Notes: a model not told the origin generated them from the sequence alone. Positions 1-11,493 are shown, counted from the first letter of the stretch. The stretch is 64,000 nt of DNA from Pyropia haitanensis (GCA_008729055.1 SDUX01000006.1:3088842-3152841), one strand, 5' to 3'. Numbers and translations: made by a program.

Positions 1-1400
1 CAGCGCCGACGCGGAGCGTGGCCGCGACACGCGCGACAGGCTGTCGGCAAGGACGGAGCGGAGGTCTTGCAGCGCCGCGGGCTCGGTCAGGGAGGTGAGC
101 ACCGCAGAGTCGAGGATGGCACTCGTGTTTTCATAGCGGCTCGTGAGAGACGTCGACTGAGCCGCGTCGCGTGCGCCGTCGACCGCACCCGTGTCGGCAA
201 TCCCAAAGGTGCTGCGCTCCCCGACGCCGGCACCACCACGCCCACCAAGCGGCGTATCACAGAGAGGGGGGGGGGGGAGGGAGTGAGAGAGGAGGCAACC
301 AAATAGAGCATGACCGTGCGAGCAGGTTAGCACCACCCTCCACCACGTGCCATACCCACGCCAACACCATCCACGCCTTTACCCACAAAACCGACCGTTG
401 TAGACCCGCCAGTAGACACGGCCGACCACACCCGCGAGCACGGGGCGGTCTCCCGAGGCGGTTGGCGGGCGTAAGCCAGGCCCCGCATTGACGCTCTCGC
501 CCACGCTGCGCCGCGGGCCTCTAACCTCAGCCGGCCACACCCCGTCGGGCGCGTCAGCCCCCTCCCAGCGGGTCAGTCAGCAGGTAGATTAGGGTTGCGG
601 CGAGCGACCAGCGGGCGAGCGACCGAGCGCTAAGCGGCGGTCAGTGCCCAGCGGCCGGCCCGCGACCGAGCGCGGGCGTCGACGGCGGCAGCAAGCGCGC
701 GGCCACGCACCTGCACTCGTCCAGCACAAAAGCCTCGTCCGTCGTGCCCGGCAGGCCGTGGACGTGTAGCACCGACGCGTGCGCGTCGGGGAGGCCGCCG
801 CGAATGGTATAGGCAGACGCGTCGAGGCACAGCGCGGGCGCCTCGCCGAGGCGCAGCTGCAGGCGCGCGGCGTCCACCCTGTAAACGACGCGCGCCACGG
901 CCAAGCACACACACACATCCGCACACAGAAGAATCACAGGCGCAGAACACGCCGCACGCTCTCCCCCGTGCGTCAGCACACGTCCAAAAAAAACAGCGCG
1001 CACGCCGCCGCCGCCAAATCCAGGACCGCGCCGTCCCTACAACTACCACTAATCCCCCCCCCACCTCCGTCCAAAAAAAACAGCGCGCACGCCGCCGCCG
1101 CCAAATCCAGCACCGCGCCGTCCCTACCACTACCACCAATCCCCCCCCCACCTCCGCTCCACCACCGGCCACGCGTGGGGTCACGGCAGCGACGCCGCCA
1201 ACCGGGCCGCTGCCCCCGCCGCTGTCGAGCCCCCACCGTCGCTACGACCGCTGCCAAGGCCGGCACGACTCGCCCAGCCAGTCCCATCCCCCCCTTCCTT
1301 CCCGCCCCGCGTGCAACCCCACCCGTCTTGCCATCGCCGCCCACCTCCATCGTGAAAGCAGAAAACGTACCCATTGGCATCCATGAACGTAGCGGTGGGT
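1..1400 (-). CDS. Partial multi-exon gene, unrecognised product, continues past the left edge
   Basis: Three exon pieces join in frame on the minus strand. One ends at 1371 (AATGG before a GTACGT donor). The next spans 878-711, with a TTTACAG acceptor and a TGCAG/GTGCGT donor. The last runs from 211 off the window, with a GCGCAG acceptor. All splice phases match (phase 2 at both joins), and the introns are 492 and 499 bases. The joined protein reads ...MDANG/VDAARLQLRLGE...GTTDEAFVLDEC/STFGIADTG... and then a Ser/Leu-rich stretch (SAILDSAVLTSLTEP). It has ordinary globular composition, unlike the Arg/Pro-rich shadow frames. The 5' end is unresolved: a possible further exon with the reading GVNGVVVDGGATV lies near 1500-1560. 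I do not recognise the family. Confidence 0.5.
981..1154. repeat. 87-bp tandem direct duplication
   Basis: Two copies, 981-1067 and 1068-1154, are nearly identical. Each starts with CGTCC followed by a run of eight A, then AGCGCGCACGCCGCCGCC, and ends in a run of C and ACCTCCG. Only a few substitutions separate them. The pair lies inside the second inferred intron of the partial minus-strand gene, so it need not affect the protein. Confidence 0.85.
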
Positions 1401-3352
1401 TGCCGCCGCGCCGCCGCCGCCGCCGCCGGCCGTGGCCGCCGCGCCGGGAGTGGTGAACCGCGCGCGATCCCCCCGCGGACCGCCCCCCCGGCCCACCCGC
1501 ACCGTGGCGCCGCCGTCGACAACCACGCCGTTGACGCCGCCGCCACGCCGGGCGTGGCGCCCACAAAGCAACACACAGGGCCACCCATGGTGCGCAGGCG
1601 CGCGTGCATGCACGCGGGAAGTACGGAAGGGGAAAGGCGGTAGGCCTGCGGTGCTCTGCCCAGCTGTGCACCGAGCTAGCTGGCAGATAAGAGAGAAAAG
1701 GGAAACCCGATGCGTCGCCACCCCCCCTCGAGCAGCGACGGCGGCGGCGGCGGGGGCGGCGGCGGCGGCGGCGGCGGCGGTGGGGATGGTGGCGACCGCG
1801 TCGCGGCGCGGCGGGGAGCATCAACGCCCCGCAGCGAGGCGTCAACGGCCGCGCCGCCTCGGCGGCGGCGGGCGCGGCAGTGGCAGCAGCAACGGTGGCC
1901 GGGGTGGTGGAGGGGGGACGCCCTGCATGCACCAGCAAGGCGTGAAGGGGCGGGAACCAAAACTGCCGAGAGGGGTGGGCGCGCTGCGCAGCGAGATGGC
2001 GCCGGGAGGTGTGGGCGTGGGGGAGAGGGGCGGGGGAGGCGCGTGGTGCAAAAAGTGGCCGAGCTGCACCCGCCGCGGCGCCGTTGTGGAGGTGGCATTA
2101 CGGGCGTCCTTCCACCCCCAGTTCCCCTCCCGCGCCGCGCCGCCACCCGCAGCGACGCCGCGGTGGCACGTGCCGCGCGCGACTGCCGCCAACGGCCCAG
2201 CCCGAAAATCAAGTAGGGGCGGCCCCCCGGCGGGGCTTGGGTCAACACGTCACGTGACACGTCACGGGACGGGGGATCGCATGGGAGGCGAGGTTGACAG
2301 AGTGGGACTGTACGCAGAGCGGCACGATTCTGTGTCACACATTTCAACACACACTCTGGTGGGCCGAAATAAGTTCCACTGTGGCACATTTATATGGTAT
2401 TTCACTTTTTCATCGGTGAAGGCTTTCATATCGGAGATTGTCCCCGATTTGTCACGCCGAGCCCAGAGTTTCGGGTGGTCTTTTGCGGTGAAGGCGGCGG
2501 CGGCGGCGGCTCGCCCAAGATCTGGTCCAATTGAACATGATTATACTTCGCTTTTCCGTGCTAATGTTTGAACTTTCGGATGTTTGCTTTGACAATCGAT
2601 TTCCATTCTTCGTTCGCCGAAAGAGTCTACTGAATCCATGAGCCACCACCCTCCCGTGTGGAAGCAAGGCACCACCAGGACAGACTGACAGCCGTTTGCA
2701 CCCCGCTGATCTGGCCCAGCGAGGGCACTTCTGCAGACCAGCGGGCCGACCGCGGCGTCGCGGGGTCGCGCGACCCAGCGGACTGGCAGCATGGATATGG
2801 GCGCGCAGCGGCGAGTGTGAATCATAGACGGGCAAGTGGATGGTGTTGGCGGAGAGGAGGGGACTGCTGCGTGGCAGCTGCACCTGGCCAACCCGCGGGC
2901 CGGCGTGCTCTCACCCACCCCACACCCCACCCCGACGGCGGCACCCGTCCACGGACGAACACCCTGCCGGCGTGGCGAGCCCATCGCCTCATCGCCGAGC
3001 GCCGTCGCGCGCCGCCCGGGGTCGTCTCCCAAAGGATCGCCACGGCACTGGTCAACTGCGGCACCGAGGACGGTGCACAGCCAGCATTCATCACAGCATC
3101 TGGGTGGAGGGGGGACACAAGCGGAGCGTGGCCGCCCCGTTTGGGTCAATCACAGGTCCGCACGTGCGCCAGCCCATGTGGAGGACCGGCTGGCGCGCGC
3201 GCTGGGCGCCGGCCGACACTGGGTGGGGGTGACCTCGCGGCGGCAGGTCCCTCCCGGGAGCTACGGCCGCTGCCCCCTCCTCCCCCGCTCTCCCGCACCC
3301 CGCGGGGAGAACGGGAGGCCAACCCCGTCCCTCTCCCTGCCTCCCTGCCTGC
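1401..3352. other. Intergenic or 5' region, no convincing gene
   Basis: Reading frames are open on both strands, but their products are Arg/Pro/Gly shadows without recognisable motifs. It contains a GGC-repeat block near 1738-1782. A clearly less GC-rich patch at about 2330-2660 looks non-coding. Undetected 5' exons of the partial gene at the left edge may lie in 1400-1700. Confidence 0.4.
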
Positions 3353-5797
3353 TCACAAGCGCTCGCGCCCTCCCCCCCCCGCCAGAGACGACCCCGCCCC
3401 CACCGACGACGGCGCGCCCGTCAGCCGGTTCACCATCACCACGTTGCTCGTCCGCAGCCGGTCGGCGGCGCGCAGCACCGTCGCGACATCGCGGCCCGGG
3501 TAGTGGAGGAGGAGCTTGAGGGCGCCGCCAAAGTCCGCGGCCAGCAGTGGGCCGCGCACCGACACGAGCATCGCGACGATGACGTAGCGGAGCCAGGGGA
3601 GCCGCACTTCGGCGGTAAGCAGCGAGTCCCACACGCGCAGCAGGGGGCTGTCCGTGTCGGCGTCGGGAGTGGGGGAAGGAGAGGGCGATGGTGCCACGGG
3701 GATAGTCCCGCCACCACCGCCGCTGCCGCCGCCCCCTCCTCCCCTGCGGTCGGTGTCAGCGGCAGGGCCACTCGCCCAGCCCCCCCCATCGGCCGGCAGC
3801 CCGTCTCCCCCCCCCTCGCCCCCGCCCCGGCGCGGCGGCGCCAACGGGAACTCCCGCGCCAGCCACAGCCGCAGGTAGCGGAGGCCGTAGAAGCGCACGT
3901 CGACTCCCAGGCTGGCAAGGTGGCCCGCTAGCACGGGGTCCTTGATCTTGAGCAGGGACCCCAGCTCCCGCAGCTGCCGGTCCAGCGCCGTCCCGCCGCC
4001 GCCACCGCCGCCGCCGCTGCCGCTGCTGCTGCCGTCGCTGCCGCGGTCGGCGGGGTCACCACCGCCCACGCCGCGGCCCGTGTCAATGCCGCGGGCGCCC
4101 CCAAAAAGGCGGTCCGTCATCCCCCCCCCCCCCCCCCCACCACCCCCTTCCCTCGCTGCCGCCCGCTTGGCCGCCTCCACCGCCGACGGCGGCGGCGCGT
4201 ACAGCGGCGCCATCTCGGTGAGCACCTCGGTCAGCGCCGCGTACGCGTCGGCCTCCGCGTCGGTGCCGCCCTCGGCGGCGGAAAAGACGACGAGGAAGAC
4301 TGCGCCGAGCTCGTTCATGCCCTGCCGGTACCCGACGCCCGGGTGGGCCTTGGCATAGACAAACAGCAGCCGCCCGAGCGCGGCGCGCAGCCGCCGCCAG
4401 CCGGGGACGCCGGGGTGCGTCCGCGCCACGTCCGCGTCAATGGTGCGGCGGAGGCGGGCGTCGGCAAAGTGGGCGGCCCAGCGAGAGTCGGCCGCGGTGG
4501 AGAGGGGATGGTCGGGGGTGCTGTCGCCGCCGCTGCCGGCGTCCGCCCCGCCGTCATCGCCGTCACCACTGCCGGCGCCGTCATGACCGCCGTCGCCCGC
4601 CGACGACGGCCAGCCACTCCCCAGGCCACCCCCGCCCCTCCTCCCACCCTCGCCGTGGGCGTCGTCCACCTCGGACGGGTCCGCACTCGCAGCCGCCACT
4701 GCCGCCCAGTACGCCGCCCGCCCGCGCCCCGCCACCTCGTCCCAACGCCCGCGCTCGGGCGGCAGCACCCCGAGCAGCACCTTCCACACCGCTGGCCGGT
4801 CCGCCGGCGTCGGCACGCCGTGCGCCCACACCAGCCGCCGCAGCTCGTCCGTGTCGATGAGCGGCGCGTCCATACATTCGGCCAGCAGCGTCGCCTTGTC
4901 CGCCGCCGACAGCCGCGGCAGCGGCCCGCCGCCGCCGCCGCCGCCGCCCGCCGACGTGGCCGTCCACGTCGAGCCGTCGGCGCTGCTCGCCGCCGCGGAG
5001 CCGACGCTCGTCCGCGGGCTTCCCCCCCCCCCCGCACTGGCGCCACCCCCACCACCCCCGCCGCCGCTGCCGCCACTGCCTGCCGCGGCAGACGCGGCGG
5101 CCGAGCCGCCCCCCCCCCGCACCGCGTACGGCGGCGGGCTCCCGTCGGGCCCCTCGAGGGCGTAGCGCAGCTGCGCAGCGACCGCGTCCAGGTGGCGGAC
5201 GAGGAGGCCCCGCGGGGCGCCGCCGCCGCCGCCGCCGCCGCCGGCGCTGCCCCCCCCGACAGACGAGCCGCTGCCGCCAAGCCCGCCCCCGCTGCCCGTC
5301 CTGCTGGGCGGCACGGACCCGCGGCGTCGGCGGCCGCGCGCCTCGCCGCCGTCGGCCGTCGTGGCGGGCGACGGCGGCGACGGCACCGCCGCCGGGGAGC
5401 CGCCGCCGCCCCCCGCCACCACCCCCCCGCCCACGGCGCCCACCCCCGCTCGCGATGGCGGGTCGGTCGGTGACGGAGAAGAGCGGGCGGGGCTGGCACC
5501 CCCCCCCCTCCGCCCCCCTCCACCCACTCCTGTCCCCTCCCCACTGCCCGAGCCCCCAAATTCGGGGCGGACATAGCCCGCCGACTCGGCCAGCGGCGGC
5601 GGCCCGGCGACAATGGTCGGCGGCCCATACGCGCCGCTGCTGCCGGCGCCACTGCCGCTCCCGCCGCCGCCGCCGCTGCCGCCGCCGCCGCCGCTGATGC
5701 TGCCGACGGGGCTGCCGACGCTGCTGACGCCGCCGCTTGGCGGAAACGCGGCGAGCTCCATGGCGGGGGGGGGCTCGGGGCGGCTGGCGACGCCCAT
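3353..5797 (-). CDS. TBC-domain Rab GTPase-activating protein (TBC1D13-like)
   Basis: The product is 814 residues from the ATG at 5797; a second in-frame ATG is at 5761. The N-terminal half is low-complexity Gly/Ser/Pro. The C-terminal half is a TBC domain, which stimulates GTP hydrolysis by Rab GTPases in membrane traffic. Both catalytic fingers are present: the arginine finger in IDADVARTHP and the glutamine finger in GVGYRQGMNELG. Later conserved blocks are DPVLAGHLASLGVDVRFYGLRYLRLW, interrupted here as LKIKDPVLAGHLASLG and FYGLRYLRLWLAREF, then LRVWDSLLTAE and the final helices. YRQGMNE resembles the TBC1D13/GapA group. Gly-rich loops are inserted inside the domain, one over a long C-run near 4121-4138, but the frame is kept. 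The start is preferred because a long C/T-rich leader precedes it. Confidence 0.88.
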   Translation of the reverse strand: MGVASRPEPPPAMELAAFPPSGGVSSVGSPVGSISGGGGGSGGGGGSGSGAGSSGAYGPPTIVAGPPPLAESAGYVRPEFGGSGSGEGTGVGGGGRRGGGASPARSSPSPTDPPSRAGVGAVGGGVVAGGGGGSPAAVPSPPSPATTADGGEARGRRRRGSVPPSRTGSGGGLGGSGSSVGGGSAGGGGGGGGAPRGLLVRHLDAVAAQLRYALEGPDGSPPPYAVRGGGGSAAASAAAGSGGSGGGGGGGGASAGGGGSPRTSVGSAAASSADGSTWTATSAGGGGGGGGPLPRLSAADKATLLAECMDAPLIDTDELRRLVWAHGVPTPADRPAVWKVLLGVLPPERGRWDEVAGRGRAAYWAAVAAASADPSEVDDAHGEGGRRGGGGLGSGWPSSAGDGGHDGAGSGDGDDGGADAGSGGDSTPDHPLSTAADSRWAAHFADARLRRTIDADVARTHPGVPGWRRLRAALGRLLFVYAKAHPGVGYRQGMNELGAVFLVVFSAAEGGTDAEADAYAALTEVLTEMAPLYAPPPSAVEAAKRAAAREGGGGGGGGGMTDRLFGGARGIDTGRGVGGGDPADRGSDGSSSGSGGGGGGGGTALDRQLRELGSLLKIKDPVLAGHLASLGVDVRFYGLRYLRLWLAREFPLAPPRRGGGEGGGDGLPADGGGWASGPAADTDRRGGGGGGSGGGGGTIPVAPSPSPSPTPDADTDSPLLRVWDSLLTAEVRLPWLRYVIVAMLVSVRGPLLAADFGGALKLLLHYPGRDVATVLRAADRLRTSNVVMVNRLTGAPSSVGAGSSLAGGGGRERL

Positions 5798-7893
5798 TGG
5801 GACGGGGAGGCGAGCGTCGAGCGGATACAGGCGTAGCGGACAGACCAGGGAGGGGAAGGCGGAGGAAGGTGGTGGCGCGGGGGGGGGAGGCAGCAGGGGG
5901 GCCGAAGAGGGAGGGGGAGAAAGAAGCAGATGGCGGGCGGCAGAGCGAGCGAGGGAGTAAAGGGAGAGGGGGTGAGGCGGAGAGAAGGGGCGGGGCGCAA
6001 CGCAGCTGACAGAGTGAGCGGCGGCAGTGGCCCCGGCGGCCACGCGGCCGTCGGCGGCGGCGCGGCCACGGCGCGGTCGGCCAGCCGCCCGGGCAAGCGG
6101 GGGGGAGGCGCGCGCTACACCGCCGCGCACCGTCGCGGGGGCGCCACCACGGACGAGGGGCGGCGCGGGGGGCGCGAGCTGCCGGGGGGGTGGAGCGCCA
6201 GCCCGCGGCGACGGGGGAGAGCGGCGGACAGACCGACGGCACGCGTCACGCCAGCAGCGCGACTCCGTGTCCCGGATTTCAAATCCGGGTTCAAGACTGT
6301 GGCGGCAGCCGCCACAGTTGTTTTTCAAATCCGTGGGCTGCCCCCGAGCGAGGCCCGTTGCCGACGTCGACCGCGGCCGCCGCAGATGCGGCATTGGCCG
6401 TCCCCGTCCCGTAGACGGGACTGTGTCGGCCCTCCCTCTCCCTCCCCTGGCTTTGACGCGGCCACCCCCGCCGCGCCACGGGGAGGTCCGCCAGACCGCT
6501 ACCGTTTTGGCTTCCTACGGCGACCGCGGCGGCGGTGGGGGAAGACGAGGACCGTCAGTGACGGGCGGCGCAGCAACGGGGCACGACGCCCGCTGGCGGT
6601 CCGTATAGGTTGCGCCATGGCCCAGCCGCTGTTGCACACCCAGCCGGCGCCACCTCTTATTCTCTCAGACTTCAGCGGGGGGCCGTTGGGCCGTCGGTGG
6701 TATCGCCCACCTCGTCGCATCCCGGCTTGAACTCTCTCGGGCGTCTTCTCACATCGAGATGGTACGCGTTAGGAAATAAACATGGATATTCTAGACGTCG
6801 TTGCGTCCCACGGCCCGTCCAGGATGCTAGGCACCCGCTGAGGTCCCCCACATCTACCCTTGGGCGGTCACGCGCATGCGAAGAGTTGCAGTTCAACTGG
6901 CACACCTTCCACTTCACGGCAAGGGTCAACGGAGGAGTGCGGTATCGGTTGTGCTATGGAGTAGGCGGTGACGGACGTCCTGTCGAATCACTTGTCTCTG
7001 TCGGTCGCCTCTTTCTCGGTCTATTGTGTTTTCTTGTATGGCATGAAAGACCCCTTCGTAGCGGCCCCACCAGTTCCCCCGCACCCTATTCAGGTCGGGG
7101 TGTGCGTTGCAGGGTTGGCGACGGGAGGCCGCCGACGCCCGGCGCGCGCCGTTTGGCGATCGCGCTCCGCCGCCCAATTCCAGCATACAGCCGCAGTGGC
7201 TTTCGCAGACGCAATGCGTAGTGTTGATGTTGGGCCTTCCGCTGTGCCTGCCCCGCTACCTCGTGCGGCTCCCGCGGTCTCGTCCTCGCCAGCCACTCGG
7301 GTAGACTGGAACGACGCCTGGCGGGCAAGGCCGTGAGTCAGTCGACCGGACTTTCAGACACGTTCTTATGTGCTTCAAAATATTTTTATTTTTCGCTACC
7401 AAATGCCCTGTGGTCCAATAGACTGTCGTGATCTGCCCCTACTTGACCCGAAATCTAATGTCCCTTTTTCGGAGCATCTGTACTGGGCGCTCAGAGTATG
7501 GCGTGCCGCCGCCGAAGCCGCCGGACAGCGCCTCGGACACACCCCATCATGGTCGATGATCTGTTCTTGCGCGTCATCTCCCGTAGCTCGCTACCCCTCC
7601 GCTTGCATGAATTCAGGGGGGTCCTTGCGACGGCGCCCGCCGACGGCGACGCGGCGGGCATAAAGTGGCAGGCGCCATGGCGTCGCCACCCTGCAGCGTC
7701 TCCCCGCGCCACAGAGTGGCGGGAAGCGGTGGCGGCGGTGGTGGACTCTGGCAGCGACCTGCCGGCGACTTGTGCGCACGGCGGGTGGCGTTGGCTGAGG
7801 CGGCCGCTGCCCGCCCGCGACCACCGACGCGGCCACCACCCGCCACTGGCGCCGCGCTCGACGCGCCGCGCGCCCGCCGCGCCTCCACCGGCC
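5798..7893. other. Intergenic, with palindrome cluster
   Basis: The minus-strand sense of 5800-6000 is the C/T-rich leader of the TBC gene. Perfect palindromes sit at 6271-6421 (listed separately). From about 6500 to 7500 the DNA is less GC-rich and frames are short or composition-random. I see no supportable gene there. Confidence 0.5.
6271..6421. repeat. Cluster of three perfect hairpin palindromes
   Basis: Hairpin 1, 6271-6289: CCCGGATTT, one-base loop, AAATCCGGG. Hairpin 2, 6296-6318: ACTGTGGCGGC, one-base loop, GCCGCCACAGT, followed by TTGTTTTT. Hairpin 3, 6406-6421: GTCCCGT, loop AG, ACGGGAC. A further copy of CAAATCCG lies just after hairpin 2. Three perfect short-loop stems within 150 bases is unusual even in GC-rich DNA. 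They lie upstream of the TBC gene start. Confidence 0.75.
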
Positions 7894-9448
7894 ATGGCCA
7901 CCGCCAGCAAACCCTGCGCCTCTGCGGCGGCGGCTGCGCCCGCCCCCGCCTGGGCCGGCGCGGCCAACGGCCGGGCGGCGCCGCTCCCCACTGCCGCGAC
8001 GCCCACCGCCGTCGCCGCGCTCGGCGCCTTTTCCCCCTCGACGCTCCCGCCCGCCACCCTCCTCCGCGGCTATCTGGCGCGGGTAGGGCTGGCGCCCGCC
8101 CCTGCCGATCAATCCCCTCCCCCCGCTTTCCCTCCCCCCACCGCCGCCACCCTCTCCCGGTTGCACCGCGCGCACCTGTCCGCGTTGCCGTTTGAACACG
8201 TGTCGCTGCTCGCCGCGGGCGGGCCGGTCGCCAACACCCTCGACGGCGCGTGGGCCAAGCTGGTCGCCGCCTCGCCGCGGCGGGGGGGGTGGTGCCTCGA
8301 GCACCACGCGGTGCTGGGCGCGGTGTGCGTGCACCTCGGCTACGCGGTCACCCCGCGGGGGGGGTGGATTCTCAAGCGGGAGCGGCGCGCCGCCGCGGCC
8401 CTGTTTGGCCTCTCTGCCAGCGTCGCGGACGGTGGTGACGGCGGCGGCGGGGGCCGTGGCGGCGGGGGAGGTGGGCGTGCGCCGGTGGCGCCTGCAGAGC
8501 CTGCGCACCATTTGGCGCTGGAGGTGGGCGTGCCGGGTGCTGCCGGCGCCAACTACCTGGTGGATGTGGGCGACGGCCGCTCGTTTGCCGACCCGCAGCC
8601 GTTGCGGCTGGCGGGCGGCGGCTGGGCGGCCGACGGGGCGGGCGGGGGGGCGGTGGCGCAGCTCGACGGCACCTGGTGGCGCGTCGCGCCGCTCGACGTG
8701 GACCCGGCGCTGGCGGGCGTGGCGGCGGCGGTGGATACAGGCGAGGGAAACGGCGGGCGCTACCGGCTAGTGCAGTACGCCGAGGCGAGCAGGGCGGCGC
8801 CGTTAGCGGCGGGCGAAAGCCGCCGCCTGGTGGCGGCCACGCCCCCCGCCGACGCTGCTGCGTGGACGTCCCACTACGTCCTCGACGCGGGCGCGGCGGT
8901 CGCGCGGCTCGCCGACATGGACGACGTGCGGGACCACTTCCAGTTTGACGCCGCCTCGCCCTTCCGCGCACACCGGCCTGCTCACGCGCCTCGTCGACGG
9001 CGGCCGCACACACGTGGTGCTCGTCGACCGGCGGCTCAAGGTCGTCTCCTACACGCCGCCGTCGCCGCCGCCGCCCGCCGGGGGAGATGACCCCGACGAC
9101 GACGGCGGTGGCAGCAGCAGCGGCGGCGGTGGCGGCGGCGGCGACGGCAGCGACGGCAACGACGGCGGCGACGGCGGCGACGGCGTGGGCGGGGGATGGG
9201 CGGCTGGCACCGTGACTACCCGCGTTACCGAAGTGGGTGGCGACGCGGCGGCCTGGGCGGACGCCGTGGAGGCCACGTTTGGGGTGCGGGTGGAGGACGC
9301 GACCGCGGCGGCACGCCTGGCGCGTGCCGTCCCACTGCCGGCAGCGGTGGAGGAGGGGGAGGCAGCAGGGGGGGAAGGGGGGATGCAGGCGTTTTGGTGG
9401 TCCCTCGTGGCCGACCGCGGCGCGGCGGGCGAGGGGTGCGGCTCTTAA
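7894..9448 (+). pseudogene. Arylamine N-acetyltransferase, frameshifted near 8965
   Basis: Members of this family move an acetyl group from acetyl-CoA to arylamines and related substrates using a Cys-His-Asp triad. The product from ATG 7894 has the family blocks in order: LHRAHLSALPFEHVSL, then RGGWCLEHH with catalytic Cys134, then HHLALEV (His206) and YLVDVGDG (Asp224). After SPFRA at about 8965 the frame breaks. The family C-terminus continues in the next frame as HTGLLTRLVDGGRTHVVLVD, a Gly/Asp-rich insert, and AAAWADAVEATFGVRVEDA, ending at TAA 9448. Removing one base (or adding two) restores it. No homopolymer lies at the break, unlike the other broken genes here. It may be a real frameshift or a base error. 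The triad is upstream of the break and intact. Confidence 0.75.
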
Positions 9449-9918
9449 TTTTGGGGGGGGGGGTGCGGGACGGCCGCGCCGGCGGCGCGGCACGCACGCG
9501 CGACCGTCGCTGGGGACGTGTGCGCTGGACTGGATACCGTGACAGCCAGACGTGCGCGGGGCGTCGCACGAGCCGCGGCGTCCCGGCCGCCGCCGCGGCC
9601 GCCGCCAATGCCGCGGCGGCGCGGGGAGGGCGCCGGGGCACGCCCCCCCCCGCGGGGCTGTCCGCGGGCAACCGCCGTTGGCGTGGAGAAGAAGAAACAA
9701 GGAGAGCCGGGGGACGAACCCATGCAGCGGGTCACCATCCGCGGCAGAGGGGAAACGGGGAGCAACGACCATCCCGCCCCCCCCCCCCCCCCCCCTTTCG
9801 CCTCCCAAGTAGTCATTGTACCCCCACAACCACCGCCACCGCCGCCATCGCCGCCGCCACCGCCGCCGCCGCCGCCACTGGAGCCGCCACCGCCGCCGCC
9901 GCCACCACTGGAGCCGCC

Positions 9919-9956
<38 letters not shown>

Positions 9957-10020
9957 CGCCATCCGCCGCGACCGGCACCGGGTCCACGTCCTCCATCACC
10001 GCCCCGGCGTGCGCGTCCAT
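9445..10020 (-). CDS. Possible Gly-rich orphan protein
   Basis: An ATG in good context at 10020 opens with MDAHAGAVMEDVDPVPVAAD, then long polyglycine with SS interruptions coded by a GGC tract. After about 9815 two frames compete: one reads TMTTWEAKGG and the other GYNDYLGGE. A long C-run at 9777-9794 could hide a frame change. The stop as read (9445-9447) overlaps the stop of the acetyltransferase on the other strand. I recognise no family, and only the first 70 residues look gene-like. Confidence 0.27.
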
Positions 10021-10914
10021 GGCGCGCGCCGCCGGTACCCCGCGGCGCGGTGCCGACGCGGGATGCGGGAACAACGACCCGCGATCGGGAGGGCGCGGGC
10101 AGCAACCGCCCAGGGAAAGGACCAGCAAATGGAAACGAGGCGGCCAGCCGCGGCGCGCAGCGGCCTAGGCGCGTCGCGGCCGCACCCGCCGCACGACGCC
10201 AGCCGCGTGTGGGGCGGCCTGCGAGTGACGGCGGGCGCCATCCCCCCCCCCCCCACCCCCCCCCCCCCCCCCCGCGTCTCTGGGCCACACGGCCACACGG
10301 CGCCGCGTGCGATGCGCCGCCGCCACGACCGGGCCGCTGGTGCGGCCGGCCACGCAGACGCGGCGGCGGCGACGCAGGTGGCAACGCCGCCCCGGTCGAG
10401 AGCGGTTGGGGGACGCCACCCCGGCCGGCCGGCCGGCGGTGGCCGCTGCCGGCGACCGCCGCGGGCGCGCCGGCAGCGTGCGGGACGGGACGTTGACGCG
10501 GGCGAGGGGCGGCCGCCGCGACGCGTCGTTGCCCGTGCGAGAAAGGGACCACGGTCACCCACCGTACAGGACTGTTGGGAGTCACCGGTGGCACCCCCCC
10601 CACAGCCGCCCTCTCCGCCCACCACCACCCCCATGGAATTCGCAACGGTGTGGCGGTGCGGGTGGCGCGCGTGATCCGCCCGCGCCCACCTGGCACGCGT
10701 GTCTGTCGTCGCCGCCCGACGCGGCCGCGCCCCGTCCGCGGCGCCGCCGTGTGGCGGCGACACGCTCGTCGCTGATTCCGCCACCCACCCCGCCACCCCC
10801 CCCCTTCCTCCTCGGCCGCGGCGGCCATCTTCCCCGGCACGCCCCCCCCCCCCCCCCTCCCCCCCCCATCTTTCCCTCCCGGCTGCGGCTGTCCCGTCTT
10901 CCCCCCCCCCTCCC

Positions 10915-11456
10915 ATGGCCACCACCCCCATAGCCGACGCGGCGGCAGCCGCCGCCGCACCCGACGCGGCGGCGGCCGCCGCCGCCGCCACCGCCCCGCG
11001 GGGGGTCGCCCCCGCCGCGGGCGGCCCCGCCGCCGCGGCGCTCACGCCCCCCCCCCCTCTCACGCGCCGGCGCCCGCGTCCGTGCTTGCGGCGGGGGGCG
11101 CCCGCCGCGGGGCGGTGGTGGCCGCGCCGGTCGCCGCGGCTGCCGTGGATGCCACAGGCGGCGACGGCGGTGGGGGCGGGCGTGCCGCCGCCGCCACGCA
11201 TGGCTTGTCGGATGCCGCCACGGACGCTGCCGCCGCCGCCGCCGCTGCTGCTGTCGTCGGTGCCGCTGATGCGGTCGCTGCCGCCGCGGGCGCCGGTGCG
11301 CCGCGGCCTGCCGGCGCCGACGCCGACGCCGGCACCGCCACCGCCGCTGACGCCGACGCCGACGTCGATGGCGACGCCGACGCCGCCGCCAATGGTGACG
11401 GCGACGCCAGCACCGCCACCGCCGCTGACGCCGACGCCGGCGCCGCCACCGCCGCT

Positions 11457-11493
<37 letters not shown>

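Noticed and set aside
9840..9965. CRISPR or regulatory array from the GCC-rich repeat
   Set aside because: Trinucleotide repeats without spacers; simple microsatellite coding glycine on the minus strand.
8372..10960. Minus-strand open frame of 862 codons
   Set aside because: It is the Arg/Pro/His-rich antisense shadow of the acetyltransferase and of GCC arrays. It has no motif, while the plus strand carries the conserved family blocks.
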